Below, piece by piece: positions 21,253-33,197 of a DNA stretch of 64,000 nt (positions are counted from its first letter, which is position 1; every line of letters starts with the position of its first letter). The stretch lies in the NCBI GenBank assembly GCA_020064725.1, contig JAGTWJ010000001.1:5518001-5582000 (forward strand), in the 5' to 3' direction. Made by a program: the position numbers and the translations under genes. The notes under the pieces were generated by a model. That model did not search any database and was not told the origin of the DNA. It was given only the letters and a program-made list of their open reading frames with translations. This DNA is from Drechslerella dactyloides (lineage: Eukaryota > Ascomycota > Orbiliomycetes > Orbiliales > Orbiliaceae).

Positions 21253-23522
21253 ATGGTGCAAACTGTGCGTACATTCGCAACTTTTCCTGGAATGAGAAGC
21301 TTGAGACTGACCCCTCGATAGACCTGGAAAGCTATCGCTCCGGTGCCTACCTCGCAGGAGTTCCTGGACATCGTCTTGTCCAGGACTACGAGGAAGACCC
21401 CAACCGTCATTCGGGCCGGCTTCAAGATCAGCCGGATAAGAGGTACCACCGGGAACTTCTCCTACAAATGCTCGTTGTACAGCCGTCACTAACAGTCATG
21501 TAGCATTCTATCTTCGAAAAGTCAAATTCACACAGGACACCTTCACCGAGAAACTGCAAGCGATCCTCGATGGCTTCCCCAAGCTGCAGGACATCCACCC
21601 CTTCCGTATGCTACACCAATTATATATCTCGATCCTCCGTGTTTCATCTAACCTTCCCGTGGTATAGATAAGGATCTCATGAACACACTCTACGACGCTG
21701 ACCACTTCAGGATCGCGCTCGGCCAGCTCTCCACCGCCAAGCACCTCATCGAGCAAGTCTGCCGCGACTACGTCCGGCTCATAAAATACGCCCAATCCCT
21801 CTTCCAATGCAAACAGCTCAAACGCGCCGCCCTCGGCCGTATGGCCACGATCACCCGTCGTCTCAAAGATCCTCTGCTCTACCTCGAGCAGGTCCGCCAG
21901 CATCTCGGCCGTCTCCCTGGAATCGACCCGAACACGAGAACGCTGCTCATCTGCGGCTACCCGAATGTCGGAAAGAGCAGCTTCCTGCGAAGCATCACTC
22001 GGGCGGACGTCGACGTCCAGCCGTACGCGTTCACGACGAAAAGCCTGTTCGTCGGCCACTTTGACTACAAGTACCTCCGGTTCCAGGCAATCGATACTCC
22101 GGGTATCCTCGACCACCCACTGGAGGAGATGAACACGATTGAAATGCAGTCGATTACCGCAATCGCGCACTTAAAGTCCGTCATCTTGTACTTCATGGAT
22201 CTGTCCGAGCAGTGCGGGTACTCGGTTGCTGCGCAGGTGCAGCTGTTCCATTCGATCAAGCCGCTGTTCGCAAACAAGATTGTCTTTGTGGTAGTCAACA
22301 AAATAGATGTGGTCAAGCCGGAGGATCTGGACGAGGAGGGCCAGAAGCTGATACAGACCATGCTGAAGGGCGGCGATGTCGAACTCTTGCAGTTGAGTTG
22401 TCACACAGAGCAAGGAATCAGCGAGGTTAAGAACAAAGCCTGCGAGAGGCTGCTGGCAGCGCGGGTGGAGCAGAAGCTCAAGACGAATAGAGCGACGGAT
22501 ATTCTGAACCGGATACACGTTGCGAAGCCGATTGGTGGTGTTGTCAGAGAGACATTCATCCCAGATGCAGTCAAGAACAGGATCAAATACGATGTCAACG
22601 ATCCGAACAGACGGAAGTTGGAGAGGGACATCGAGGCAGAGGAAGGCGGTGCCGGTGTCTACAACATCAACTTAAAGAGTATGTTCCCCCACCCCTCAGC
22701 TCAGAGAACGTTCCTAACGCTTTGTGCAAACAGAGAACTACATGCTTGAGAACGACGACTGGAAATTCGACAAGATCCCCGAAGTGTTTGACGGCAAGAA
22801 CGTCTACGACTTCATCGACCCAGACATTGAATCCAAGCTAGCGGCCCTCGAGGCCGAAGAAGAACGCCTCGAAGCCGAGGGCTTCTACGACGAAGAAGAA
22901 AGCATTGAAGACGATGAGGAAGCCGACATCCGCCTGAAAGCCGACTACATCCGCGAGCAGAAGCAGCTGATCCGCAACGCCGCGCGGAGCAAGAAGGCTC
23001 TCAAGAATCGCGCGATAATCCCCCGACAGAAGCAGCCGAAGAACCTAACGGAGATGAAGAGCAGCCTCGAGAAGATCGGCCTAGATGCATCTCGCGTCGT
23101 CGAGCGCGCGAGGAGCAAGAGCCGCGGCCGGTCGGTAGCGACGAGAAGCCGAGCCGGCACAACGGACGGCGATGTCGAAATGAAGGACATCAGCATGCAC
23201 GACATCAGCCAGATGACGCTGAAGGAGCGGGCGAAGAGCCGCGCTAGAAGCCAGAGCAACCGTAGGGAAGACGGTGTCGTCGACGAGATTTCCAGGACGA
23301 AGGCGGAGAAGATTGCCAAATTGAACCAGAAGAAGATGAACAGAATGGCACGGCAGGGTGAGGCCGACAGACACGTTACAGCGTCGCTGCCCAAGCATCT
23401 GGTATGTTATCATATTCCAACTCTATCCGTATACGAATATTTCATCCAGAGTAGATGTGCTAATAACCGATTTCTTACAGTTTTCGGGCAAGAGAACTAT
23501 CGGCAAAACGAGCAGACGTTAG
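21253..23522 (+). CDS. NOG1: Nucleolar GTP-binding protein 1 (60S assembly)
   Basis: OBG/NOG-type GTPase that joins pre-60S ribosomes in the nucleolus and leaves in the cytoplasm. Six exons: 21253-21264 (only MVQT), 21322-21442, 21504-21605, 21668-22678, 22734-23401, 23481-23522; 651 aa, close to yeast Nog1 (647). The N-terminal helical part shows [13 protein letters not shown] and [17 protein letters not shown] across splices. G motifs are GYPNVGKSS (G1, about residue 175), DTPG (G3) and NKID (G4). The C-terminal part is acidic then basic ([21 protein letters not shown]) and ends [13 protein letters not shown]. The tiny first exon is supported by the family-typical start MVQT followed by [14 protein letters not shown]. 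It converges with the 1187-aa gene. Confidence 0.95.
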
Positions 23523-24458
23523 GTCGAATTACCACTCATGCAATGCTTTTGCACCGTCAGTCAGGCAGCTATATACACCTACATACATATACATACACTA
23601 TCGACCGACCGCTCGATCGACCAAAGACAAAAGTACCATTTCGATAGACTGCGTGCCTGCGTCTGGGCTCCGTTTGGAGGGCGTTCATCAGGGAGTTTAT
23701 CGGAAGAGATAATAATATATCCTACCTGTCATTCTATCCGTGCATGCATGTCATCTTGATCCGTTTCGTCTTGATATGTGTGTTTTGCTTCTTTAGTTTC
23801 CAGCGACCGATGTACAAATGTAACGATATGCGACAGGTCTTACGAGCCCATAAGATTCGGTGGCGGCCGGTGAATGCGTAGAATATTCGTGATTTCATTA
23901 AAGTTGGTATAGTACCTAGGTTAAGTACATAAAAGCCACAAGTCGCAATTAAGGTACGTAGGATCAAGAATTTGGGGTCTGTGGAATAAGGAAAGTGATG
24001 GTCTCGTAGCAATAGATAGAGAACATCGTAATGTGGGTATGTAGAAACAATTTTGTAGAAAGTCATGGTACGCGGTAGTGAGTCGTGGTCATGTAAGGAA
24101 GACAAATTCTATGACCTGAAAAGGAAAAAAAAGAACAATAGCAGAATGTTGCGTGAGAAAGAAGATGAAGCGAAAGCTGGAGAGGAAAGCCAGCAAAAGG
24201 CATTCCCGAACGCCCAACTGCAGCGAACAATAGAGTAAAGCCAGGGCAACCATAGAACGCGAGTGACCTAACAGTCAAGGAAAGAGTAACGGCGGTATGT
24301 ACAATAATGGCCGCCGAAGTCCAGAACTAAAGGAAGGTATAAACGCATATAACAGTAGAGACCGTCAACCTAACACCTCCCATAAAAATTCGCTGCCATA
24401 AGTCAAAACAACAAGGAAACAAAAAGGAATGGAGCAGCTCTCACGCTGTCGGTAAAAT
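23523..24458. other. Convergent 3' region (NOG1 / 1187-aa gene)
   Basis: The 936 bp lie between two convergent stop codons. No gene supported. It is AT-rich with short ACATA and CGAT runs at 23575-23620 and should contain both 3' UTRs. The 123-codon frame at 23734-24105 (- strand) lacks any feature beyond chance. Confidence 0.5.
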
Positions 24459-27400
24459 TCAATATCTCACAACCTCGCCCGCCCTGACCTGGCTCTTACT
24501 TCTGCCCCTGCCGACCCCGGCAGCCTTTCTCCAGAAGCTCTCCTTCTTCCTCTCTTCTCGCTCCTCATACCCGCCGGCATCGTAATTGACACCACCCACG
24601 CCCGCGCCAGCTCCCCGGTACGCATCATACTCCGTCGACGGCCGCCGCTGATGCTGGAAACCCGCACTGGTACTTCCATAACTCGTGACCAGATCGTTCG
24701 CTCGTCGAACAGGGACATCCCTAAGGTCCAGTCCGTACATCGCACGATCCTGCATGAATTCATGGCCAAGATGCGGGTACCCGCCCGGCCCCACCGACCC
24801 CGACGAGCCACTTCGCTGTCGTCGGGGTGGTGTACCGGTAGCAAAGGGCAGCACACCGTTATACGATGGCGAATGAGACTGTGAATTGCTGGGGAGCCCG
24901 GGAAACCTGTTCTGCTGACCGCCGCGCCGGGTGTCGTTAGGCGTGTAGAAGCCGCTTTGAGCGTTGTAGGAAAAGTGCGAGCTAGTGAGGGAGTTGGAGC
25001 GGGAGGAGGGCCGTGAGGCTGTTGGTGTTTGTGGGGAGAACGGTGTGTGAATGGGAGAATGTGGAGAGCTTTTGATAGCGGTGTTGCCCAGCGGCCGGCG
25101 GCGGATCCGCTGGGTGTCGACGGTTGGACGCATTGGCGGCGGCGGGTTGTTCGGACTGTTCGTGGGTAGGCTCATGCTGGGGCTGCCTTTGTCATCCATG
25201 GGGAATCTGCCAGGTGGAGGTTTATAGGAGGATGGAGGGGTTGTGTGCCTGGGGAGGGAGGGGTGTCGCTCCGGTGTAGAGGTATGCTGCGGGGGAGTAT
25301 GATGCTGAGGAGCATGCTGTGGAGGCGTATGTTGCGGTGGAGTCTGTTGTGGAGGGGTATTAGTGGCAGCCAGATTTGAGATGCTACCGGGTCCGGGTGA
25401 AGGGGTGCTGAAGCGCTGGTAGTAAGCTGCGCCGGTATATGAGACGGAATCCGAGGACCTAAGCGCGAGGACTGCACGGGTCGGCGTCGAAGAGGTGATT
25501 GCCATGAACTCATGCTCGGGACTGGGTTCCACAGGTGAAGTTGGTATCGTCGCTGCTTCTGGCGCGTACCCGATAGACTGAAGACCGCTTCTGATACTAC
25601 TCGCGAAGCTTTGCCGTCTCTCGGGTTGCGGTTGAAGCTGGTAATGCGTCTCGTACCGTGTCTGCTCCGACTGGGGTACGGCTCCATCGATGACATCTGG
25701 GACGGAGGTCTCTGGTTTGGATCCCCCTTCGAAGACCTGCAAGAAATCAGCCTCAGCTGGAGCTGGTATCTCAGGCCTCTTCTTGCTCTTGAATGACAAG
25801 CGTTTGAAACTCAGACGTCTCTTCTTCTTCGGCTTCTTTGGTGGTGCTTCGTCGTCAGTTTTATCTTTGCTTGCAGTCTTCGGGGCAGGAGCGGTCGTTG
25901 GTCGCTGGATCTCTTTCTTGGTATTTCGTGGCGTCGGAGAAAGAGGCGGCTCCCTCGTTGGTGATGGTCCGTTTTTGGTTGAGGTGTATGGGATAGCCGG
26001 GACCGGGCCTGATGTGGTTGTCCCTGCAGAGGTATGGACCTTCGCTAGTCTCATCTCTGGGTATTCGTCGTCGAAGGCCTCCGCAAGTTGCTCTGGCGCT
26101 GACAGTCGGTTTAGTGCCCGTTTCCAGCTCTTTGGTGGCGGTAGGACAGAGCTGCTAGCTGACGAGTATCCACTGTCCGCACTGCTCTGTTTGGCCTGGC
26201 TTTGGTCAGACATATCGGATCCATTCGAACTGGAAGTGGGTTTCTCCTCCGTAGCCACCGACGACACCGCGCTGTTAGAATCAACGGTGTTTCCTTGACT
26301 GCTCGGTCCTGCATCTGACTCCACAGGCAAAGCGAGTGACGTTTTCCTGATGACGAGTGGCTTTGGTTTGATCTCCTCCAAGGCTGGGGTATCCAGTCCC
26401 ATGAACCCTTTCGTCGGTTCGACTACAACACTATATCGATCGCCTCCTTCCACGTCCGTGGCGTCTGGATCCGTGGCATGTTGCAACTTGGAGCCTTCGT
26501 ATGAAAACGGAGATCTACCTAGAGCGGGCTTGGATGGCCCCGCAGAGCTCGATCCTTCCGAGTAGTCGGACGAGGGGCTAGGCTGGTATTGTCCGTTCAT
26601 AAACTGCTTGTTGCGGATGCTGTACTGGAATAGATGTCGCTTATGCGGGTCTTCGTCGAAGCTTACTTCGTCTGCCTCGTGGGGATGAGCAGAGATGGTG
26701 CTTTCGTTGAAATCAGGGATGTCATCATCACTAGGAGATGGGGGAACGAGGCGCAGACTGTTTCTCGCAGTGGGAGAGATGGGAGAGACTGTATCAATTT
26801 GTATAACCGGTTTCTTTGCAGACTGCGGTGACGATGGGAGAGATGCTATTGGCTTTCGAGGAATCGTAAAGTGATCGGATTTTGTAGGTGTTCTGGGGGT
26901 TGCTGTTGTCGGCTCTTCAGTATTCTCTGCAGCATCTGTTGGACTAACCGGTGGGAGGCTCAGCAGCGAAGAGTCTCTGGGTCGCTGGCTTCCACCACTG
27001 GCGGCCCTTAACGACGGCGAGCTTGGGATAGGGCTTGGCGCGCCGTTTGTGACAAAGAGGCTGCCCCTCCTGAAAACGCCTAGAGCTCCCTGATCTTGCG
27101 GCGTCTCTGGACGAACTCCGTCCTTACTAAGGGCAAGGAGTCGAGACGGTGGAACATAGAGTACCTCGTCTTCCGCCCTCGTCATCATATCGAAATCGGG
27201 GTCATACTCGGGCTCCTGTACGACTTTTGGCCGGGTAGCAGTTCCAGGAGCAGCAGCTTGCAGTAACGATCTCCTCCTCACGGGCACCTGGTATGGCGGT
27301 TCCGATGTGTATCCCATGTTCTGATGCTGTACAGAGTGTTGAGCACTGCTCACATTCCCATTTTGGCCAGGCAGATACTTCGTCGGTGAAGGCGTTAGCT

Positions 27401-28022
27401 GGATTCTTGTCGGACTCTGCAGAGCTGAATGGAAACTAGCCGTGGAAGACGCCGTTGGAGGCGGCAAGTCTTCCGGTTCCAGCAGTGGAGACGCATCATA
27501 GTTCTCAGCAGCCGGTGCAGTCATCGGCCGAGCATATTGTGGAGTAATAGATGCCAATGGTGGCGACATTGAGCTGCTAGGTGCGTCATGGATCAGACTC
27601 CGCCGTCGTTCCAGCCAGGCTGATCCAAGAGCCGTGGGAGGGCTGCCGTTGCCGTTCAACGTCTCTCGACTGGCTCGTGCGGACGGATGATGGCTCCATC
27701 CGGGTCCTGTAAGACTATTCTGCCGTCCGAGATCGATGCTGCCGGATCTGCTAAGGCCAGCAGGGTACGGTACTGTTCCTCCATCGATAGAGTTTAGCCG
27801 AGCAGGTGGATCGGGTAGGCAAGTCTGCTGGATTGAAGCTTTCGAGTTCCGTCTGCTCAGCGATCTAGGCAGCGGGATGGGATTCGGAGTCTCCCCGCCG
27901 ACCTTGGGCTTGGAGAGACGATTGTTGATCTTGCGAGAGTACTTGACCGGCGTGGACTGACTGCGAGAGTGCTTCGACTCGCCCTTGCGCCGCGGACCGG
28001 GCGTCGAGTGAGAGTTCCCCAT
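24459..28022 (-). CDS. Large disordered, probably N-myristoylated protein
   Basis: Single exon of 1187 codons; I do not recognise the family. The N-terminus MGNSHS fits an N-myristoylation signal (Gly2, Ser6) followed by a basic stretch, so membrane anchoring is likely. Nearly the whole chain is Ser/Pro/Thr-rich and predicted disordered, with many SP and TP sites. A Lys/Arg-rich patch carries a duplicated RLSFK unit (RRLSFKRLSFKSKKR, DNA about 25775-25842), which could be kinase sites, a lipid-binding patch or a nuclear signal. A Pro/Gln/His repeat (TPPQ and variants, DNA about 25276-25365) follows towards the C-terminus. The last residues are basic (GRGRSKSQVRAGEVVRY). The ATG at 28022 is the first Met and gives the myristoylation motif, which supports it as the true start. 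Confidence 0.85.
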   Translation of the reverse strand: MGNSHSTPGPRRKGESKHSRSQSTPVKYSRKINNRLSKPKVGGETPNPIPLPRSLSRRNSKASIQQTCLPDPPARLNSIDGGTVPYPAGLSRSGSIDLGRQNSLTGPGWSHHPSARASRETLNGNGSPPTALGSAWLERRRSLIHDAPSSSMSPPLASITPQYARPMTAPAAENYDASPLLEPEDLPPPTASSTASFHSALQSPTRIQLTPSPTKYLPGQNGNVSSAQHSVQHQNMGYTSEPPYQVPVRRRSLLQAAAPGTATRPKVVQEPEYDPDFDMMTRAEDEVLYVPPSRLLALSKDGVRPETPQDQGALGVFRRGSLFVTNGAPSPIPSSPSLRAASGGSQRPRDSSLLSLPPVSPTDAAENTEEPTTATPRTPTKSDHFTIPRKPIASLPSSPQSAKKPVIQIDTVSPISPTARNSLRLVPPSPSDDDIPDFNESTISAHPHEADEVSFDEDPHKRHLFQYSIRNKQFMNGQYQPSPSSDYSEGSSSAGPSKPALGRSPFSYEGSKLQHATDPDATDVEGGDRYSVVVEPTKGFMGLDTPALEEIKPKPLVIRKTSLALPVESDAGPSSQGNTVDSNSAVSSVATEEKPTSSSNGSDMSDQSQAKQSSADSGYSSASSSVLPPPKSWKRALNRLSAPEQLAEAFDDEYPEMRLAKVHTSAGTTTSGPVPAIPYTSTKNGPSPTREPPLSPTPRNTKKEIQRPTTAPAPKTASKDKTDDEAPPKKPKKKRRLSFKRLSFKSKKRPEIPAPAEADFLQVFEGGSKPETSVPDVIDGAVPQSEQTRYETHYQLQPQPERRQSFASSIRSGLQSIGYAPEAATIPTSPVEPSPEHEFMAITSSTPTRAVLALRSSDSVSYTGAAYYQRFSTPSPGPGSISNLAATNTPPQQTPPQHTPPQHAPQHHTPPQHTSTPERHPSLPRHTTPPSSYKPPPGRFPMDDKGSPSMSLPTNSPNNPPPPMRPTVDTQRIRRRPLGNTAIKSSPHSPIHTPFSPQTPTASRPSSRSNSLTSSHFSYNAQSGFYTPNDTRRGGQQNRFPGLPSNSQSHSPSYNGVLPFATGTPPRRQRSGSSGSVGPGGYPHLGHEFMQDRAMYGLDLRDVPVRRANDLVTSYGSTSAGFQHQRRPSTEYDAYRGAGAGVGGVNYDAGGYEEREERKKESFWRKAAGVGRGRSKSQVRAGEVVRY

Positions 28023-31000
28023 CGCGACGGAGGGCGTGGACGGGTCGACGCGAGCGAGGAGTTCGAATATTCGGATTCGGATTCAAGCGAGCGCGTTGGC
28101 AGTGTTGTAGACGAGGTCGACGTCGGCTGTGTTGTTCAGGCTGTGCTGGCCATCGGCGGGTCCAACCAGAATCAACGTTCGTGCGTTCGTTTGTTCGTTC
28201 GTCTTTCGTCGTTCCGTCTGCCCGTTCGATTCAATCACGACCTTGGGGTAGCGGCCACTTTGGAGAACATCAGTGCAGAGGCCACGTGCTTCCAGGTGGC
28301 GAGGTAATTGTGTGTCCAGCCAGGTATGCCGTTTCTTCCGGAGAATGAGCGCGATAAAGTGTCGCGATCAAGAGGGATATAGCTAATCTAATATACGTAA
28401 GTGCTCTGCATGCTCCGCAGCGCAGGAGTCCAACAATGCGCCCTATTTTAAATCCGCTGCGCCAGGCCGAGCGAGAACTGTGCCGTAAGGCTGACCGCTC
28501 GCCAGCTCAAGATGCCGCCGTCGCCTCGCGCATGCGACAAAAAGCTTGGATTTGGGTGCACCCGTCGTGGCTATGATCTGACTAAGTGTGGGGACGGGAT
28601 GTGTGCCGCCAGTATCGATATCGTCTTCGTCGGTTTCACAGCCTAGTTTCCAAATATGCGCCGTGTCAGTTCAGTCCAAGGGCCGTCGCGATACAATTGA
28701 TGCAGTCCAAAATGGAATTCCGACCTGCTTCTGCTCCCGCTCCTGCGTTCCTGGCTCGACTCTCTTGTTTCGGGGAGACGCCGCAATGCAAGCCCGCCCG
28801 CGACCGCTCGGGATGGACTCGACAGACGGTAATTATAGCCAGCGAAACCTGGTTTTCTTTTATAAAAATAACGACTGAAAGGTAAGCTGGGTCCAGGGAA
28901 GGAAGGATATATCTCAACGAGCGGTTGAATTTAAGGAAACCTTGACGGTTGCACGAAATAACGATAGTGGAGAACTAGAGTTGAACGTTGACCGGTGATC
29001 TTCTCTGGACCCTTAAAAGACCTGACCCTCACAATACGCCCGTGCAACTGAAGCCGTGTGCCCAGAAAAATGCCAGTGGCTGAACGGATGAGTGCATGCA
29101 GGGAATATACGGCACTTACCAGGCAATATCCGGACCGCGGAGCTGCCACTCTCTACCGAGATCGGTTTCGTGCGTTTGCCACTGACTGATCGCGTTAGCT
29201 CCCAGCCTCCATTTGAGAAGGCACCACTGACGGAAAAAAACTAGGTACCGACCTATGGTATCTCGTATCTGAAGGTGATGTTGGAGAGAAGGAAATGCAA
29301 GATGGACAGTGTCAGAAGGTGCTGTTTACTTCATATACTGCTTCCGGGGTTATTCGCGAAATTTGCCGGGCCCTCTCAGATAGATAAACTATGTTTCTTG
29401 CGTGCCGCCCAAAAGCAAGGAGTGATCACTTGCAATCTCAGGTGGGGGCATACAAGTAGCTAGTCCGGAGAGTCAACATGCAACAGGCGATAGTTATCGA
29501 ATTATTCCATGTGGGTCCCTCCATGGGACTTCTCACCAGCCACGATACGTATCGCGCGATCCGGCTGGATAGCCTGCTTGCTTGCGACATTCGATTCTGG
29601 GGTATGTACAAGCTAGCGCATGCACCTCATGGAAGCCTAGCCTCAACGTGATACCTGGGCCATCCACACCACTTTGTGCCTCTACCGATATTTACTGTTT
29701 ACGCGGAATGCATCTACTCGCCTGTTAACGCCGGTTATTGGCCTGGTAACATCCCCAGGCACAGCTAGCCGCAAGAGCTGAAGAGGGTATTCAACGAAAT
29801 CCACCAGCCACAGCCGCATGGAATTGTGGCAACAGTTGCACAGAACTGTGGCAAGAAGCAAGGGGCTTCGAGACTCCCAAGAATGCATACGCAAAGTGGG
29901 TATTCTTTATAAATAGTACGCCTTCCGATTGACCGGCAAAAATTAACTATATATAAAAGATCTAGATAACTTTTGCCAACGTTGCTAATTCTGATAGCTC
30001 CAAATAAATCTCTCGCCTCGTATACCGTAGCTTGATGCGGTCGGAAAGCCTTTGCTTCTCGCCTTCGCATACACAAAAAGACCTGGAACACGACCAGCAT
30101 GGTGCATGACGCCACAGCGACATCACTTGCAACGCGGATGTGGCTACTCGGCAAACGGATGTGAGCAGTCAGGTGTAGCTGGCGGGCACTGGGATTGAAC
30201 GTATTCAAGGGAGCCCGTGTATCATTTTTGTTGGTCTCGATACGTATCTCGCCCAGCGTGCAGCATCGATCGATCGCTTTGCATACGTCAATTTATGCGA
30301 GTTGCAAACAGAGCGTCTACGTGACGTATCGAAATCTGCAGCGGGGACAGTCAACAGGCGGAAATTTTGATATTAGTCGGCAACCCGATGCCGAGTCAAC
30401 GTGCTTGAAAGAGTATGTGTTCGAACGTCTAGTATATGCAATGGCTAGCTCCGGATTACCGCTTGTAGTCATGGAGAAGGAGGGGTTCGGTTTTCGAAAC
30501 AAGCCCACATGAAGTTGCTCTGCAGCTTAGGCTCACCGGAGCTTGCACCAGAGGCATAGTCGTAAATTATTGCAAACAGGAACTGATACGCTTGCCTGTT
30601 CCCTCAAAGTTGAATTTTATCGAGGCACTCGAACTTCGATGTGGTGGTAATCTGTACACCTATTTTCTCGAACAATGGAGACCAACCGCAAGCGCCAGTC
30701 TGCCCGAGGTAGAGTGGTATTTGTGTCGCTTGTGTTTCGAACGTTTCTTGTGAGTGCAGGTTGTTCCCTAAGATCTCGCGAATGGAGGCATTTGGCGCAA
30801 GCCAGCCGATACTAAAATCGTAGAGCTTTGTGGTACTATAGTTAACCCACATGTACCATACTCTAGCGTTACTAGTACCATTCTTCATCAATCGCCCTCC
30901 GTACAAATGCATGTACTGTACATAAGTATGTTGTGACACGACTTCTAATCAAGGCCAAAGTACTAACCCGTCAACCTTCGGACTTGAATATTATAATCGC

Positions 31001-31198
31001 GCGCTACCAATGACCCAGATACATAACGCATGATGCGCAGACGTGAGCGTAAGTGGTTATCCGCATGCGCAAGATAGCTAGCCTTCATCCAAACTAGTCT
31101 GTTGGGCGTCCAAGTTCCCTGGCACCTAGAACCTGACTGGATCAATACCCTCCCTCAGCAATATGTATTAACACGTCTCAATCCACATCTTCGTCGTC
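28023..31198. other. 3.2-kb gene-poor region
   Basis: The first 250 bp form the promoter side of the 1187-aa gene, with a TTCGT-rich pyrimidine stretch at 28175-28215. No complete gene is supported in the remainder. Frames at 29765-30208 and 30604-30939 (both -) lack domains, an ATG near the start or splice partners. CGATCGATCG occurs at 30264-30274. Composition becomes more AT-rich toward the paralog/F-box cluster. Confidence 0.4.
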
Positions 31199-32249
31199 CT
31201 AGTCATCATTGGCAACATGTTCCTCCAGAATGGCCAGAATATGCTGATACGCCGAGTTTCGCTCATCGACATCGAGAATATCAAATTCTCTAGAACAAAG
31301 ATAGTGTATAGGAGTATCGTATAGCTGCTTCGGCACCGGCAGCGCGTTGAGGTCTGCCCTGAGAAGGGCCACAGGAATCTGAAGTCTTGCAACGTGCAGA
31401 TACTGTCCGTGGATTGTGATGCATGACAGTTGAATATTCTCCCCGGAAGCGTCTCCGTACAGATACTTTAATAAACGCCAGGGCCTCTTGCAGTAGACGC
31501 CGATCATTCGACTGATTTCTAGGGTGATGTTCGTGCTAGGTGGCAGTACACATCTCGGGGTCTAAGATAATTCCAGTTGCCCAATGTCAGCCCCGATTGC
31601 TTGATGCATAATGTATTATATGTGTGCGGATTCTCCGTCCGATAAGCAATCGACCATGGAAACGTACCACGTGATGCGCTGCCACCGGTGTGATTAGAAC
31701 AGTGTTGGGTTTAGATTGAGGTCTTATCTCCTGGGCGGATGTCCGCTCAAGCCTGCGGGCTTGAGCACCGAGTTTGCCAGCCTGGAGAGTATGTATCCTT
31801 TCGCCTCCAAAGTACCATACATCCAACGCACGTTGGGGACGGGTTGGCCTGAATCGATCAAACGCGTCGGCCATCCTGAGCTCGGGGAATCCCATTATGA
31901 TGCGGATCAACGAGTTCGTTAAATTGAAGAGGATATCACTCTCTGGCTTCTGAATGGTAGGATTACTTCTTTTACCACGTGTTAAAGTCTCCGTTTTCCA
32001 GTTCACCGAGTGCATCTTGCGGCGTCGATATATTCGAGAACGGGTGCGCTCGAGCGCTGCGAGGCCGAGAAATCGGTCAATCTCGGCTGCAATCTTGTTC
32101 ATGTGACCTGCCGAAAATCTATCGTCTGGGAGAGTCGGGAAAAGCTCTTCAAGACTACAGTGGGTTTTGACGTTGATCTTGAATTTTCGCAAGTCCTCAA
32201 TCCAGAGAAAACGACTTCTAACTTTCGTGTTTCCCTCCATATCAGTCAT
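31199..32249 (-). CDS. Unknown protein, paralog of the gene at 34.8-35.7 kb
   Basis: Two exons, 32249-31668 and 31561-31199, 314 aa, joined AAHHV|TPRCVLPP across a 106-nt GTACGT-AG intron. The gene is real by comparison with its neighbour at 34756-35740. Shared positions include LEELFP / LSELFP, GGERIHTLQAG / GGETIKTYNAG, an intron at the same place, EISRM after the splice, then HGQYLHVARLQIPVAL / HGQYMHFSRLQIPTAL and CSREFDI / CSKEFDI. No known domain, signal peptide or membrane segment is visible. The middle of the first exon (ERTRSRIYRRRK) is basic. Similarity is confined to the same 4.5-kb cluster as far as I can tell, so it is probably a lineage-restricted family. Confidence 0.72.
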
Positions 32250-33197
32250 CTGTGCTTGGGCGTGGAGATGTGGGATGATAACCCTTTATAAAGAGAGCGG
32301 TAAGCTTCGTATTGCTTGTGAGATGTGTAGCTGATGACTGAGAGTCAATGGGTTATATATTAGGTTGGTCAACTGATGGTTGGTGTCCGGGGCGAATTCG
32401 TGAAGGGAAACTGAACGATGTTTCCGGTGGGTCATTGGTGTATGTGCGGGAGAAATCGTGACGGCGAGTAAAGGATATATATACGCCGCAGATCTAGATC
32501 CACTTGGCGATTGCGAGGTTTATTTATCTGAGAACTGATAGCTAGCATGTATATTTTGATGTACCATGATGACCGAAGATCTGTCTGTCAATACCACAGC
32601 CTGGTGGATGCAATCGAAACAATACTGCCTTTGGCCAACCCTGCAGCTCTAATTCGATATTGCGGGGTGTAGCCAGACATCGGTTCACCAATCGGTACTC
32701 CGAGGCATACGCATTATGACCTGCTGCACTGTGGATTTGTCAGTGGTATCTTCAAGCGCTAGACAATCGAATAGACAAGGAATGATATAGGTACTCTGAT
32801 AGGTTATCATCTCTTCGAGATTTTACGGCTTCGAATTTGTCGAGATCCAACACCCTTGGGAGTTGTTCACATGGCTGATTGTACATATATATACATGCTG
32901 GTCAATTAAATTTATAAATACCCGGTTAGCTAAATTATGAATTGGAGATTCAACATATGGGGGCGCGCCAGATACTGCGATTACCAATCTCACCCTTCTG
33001 CATTGTCTCTTTTATATACAGTAGCAGTATAAATCAGCATTTACAGGTCAATGGAGTTCAAATATTCCAGATACCCTTTTCACCAACAATACACGGTATA
33101 TCGGGGAATCTCACTCTGGAATTAAGAAATTCGAGTAGATTAATTCACAACGCTATAACGATTTGTCTCGGGAAACGAAATAAATTGCAGATTCAAT
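32250..33197. other. Intergenic, within paralog/F-box cluster
   Basis: 948 bp of AT-rich sequence between the first paralog (start 32249) and the F-box gene (stop 33198), both on the - strand. The promoter of the paralog should lie near 32250-32500. A 106-codon + strand frame (32942-33262) overlaps the F-box gene end and is judged a chance frame. Confidence 0.4.

Noticed and set aside
29765..30208. 147-codon frame on the - strand
   Set aside because: No domain, irregular composition, no context.
30604..30939. Open frame of 111 codons on the - strand next to the paralog cluster
   Set aside because: Begins with GTG, shares nothing with the paralogs and has no splice partners.
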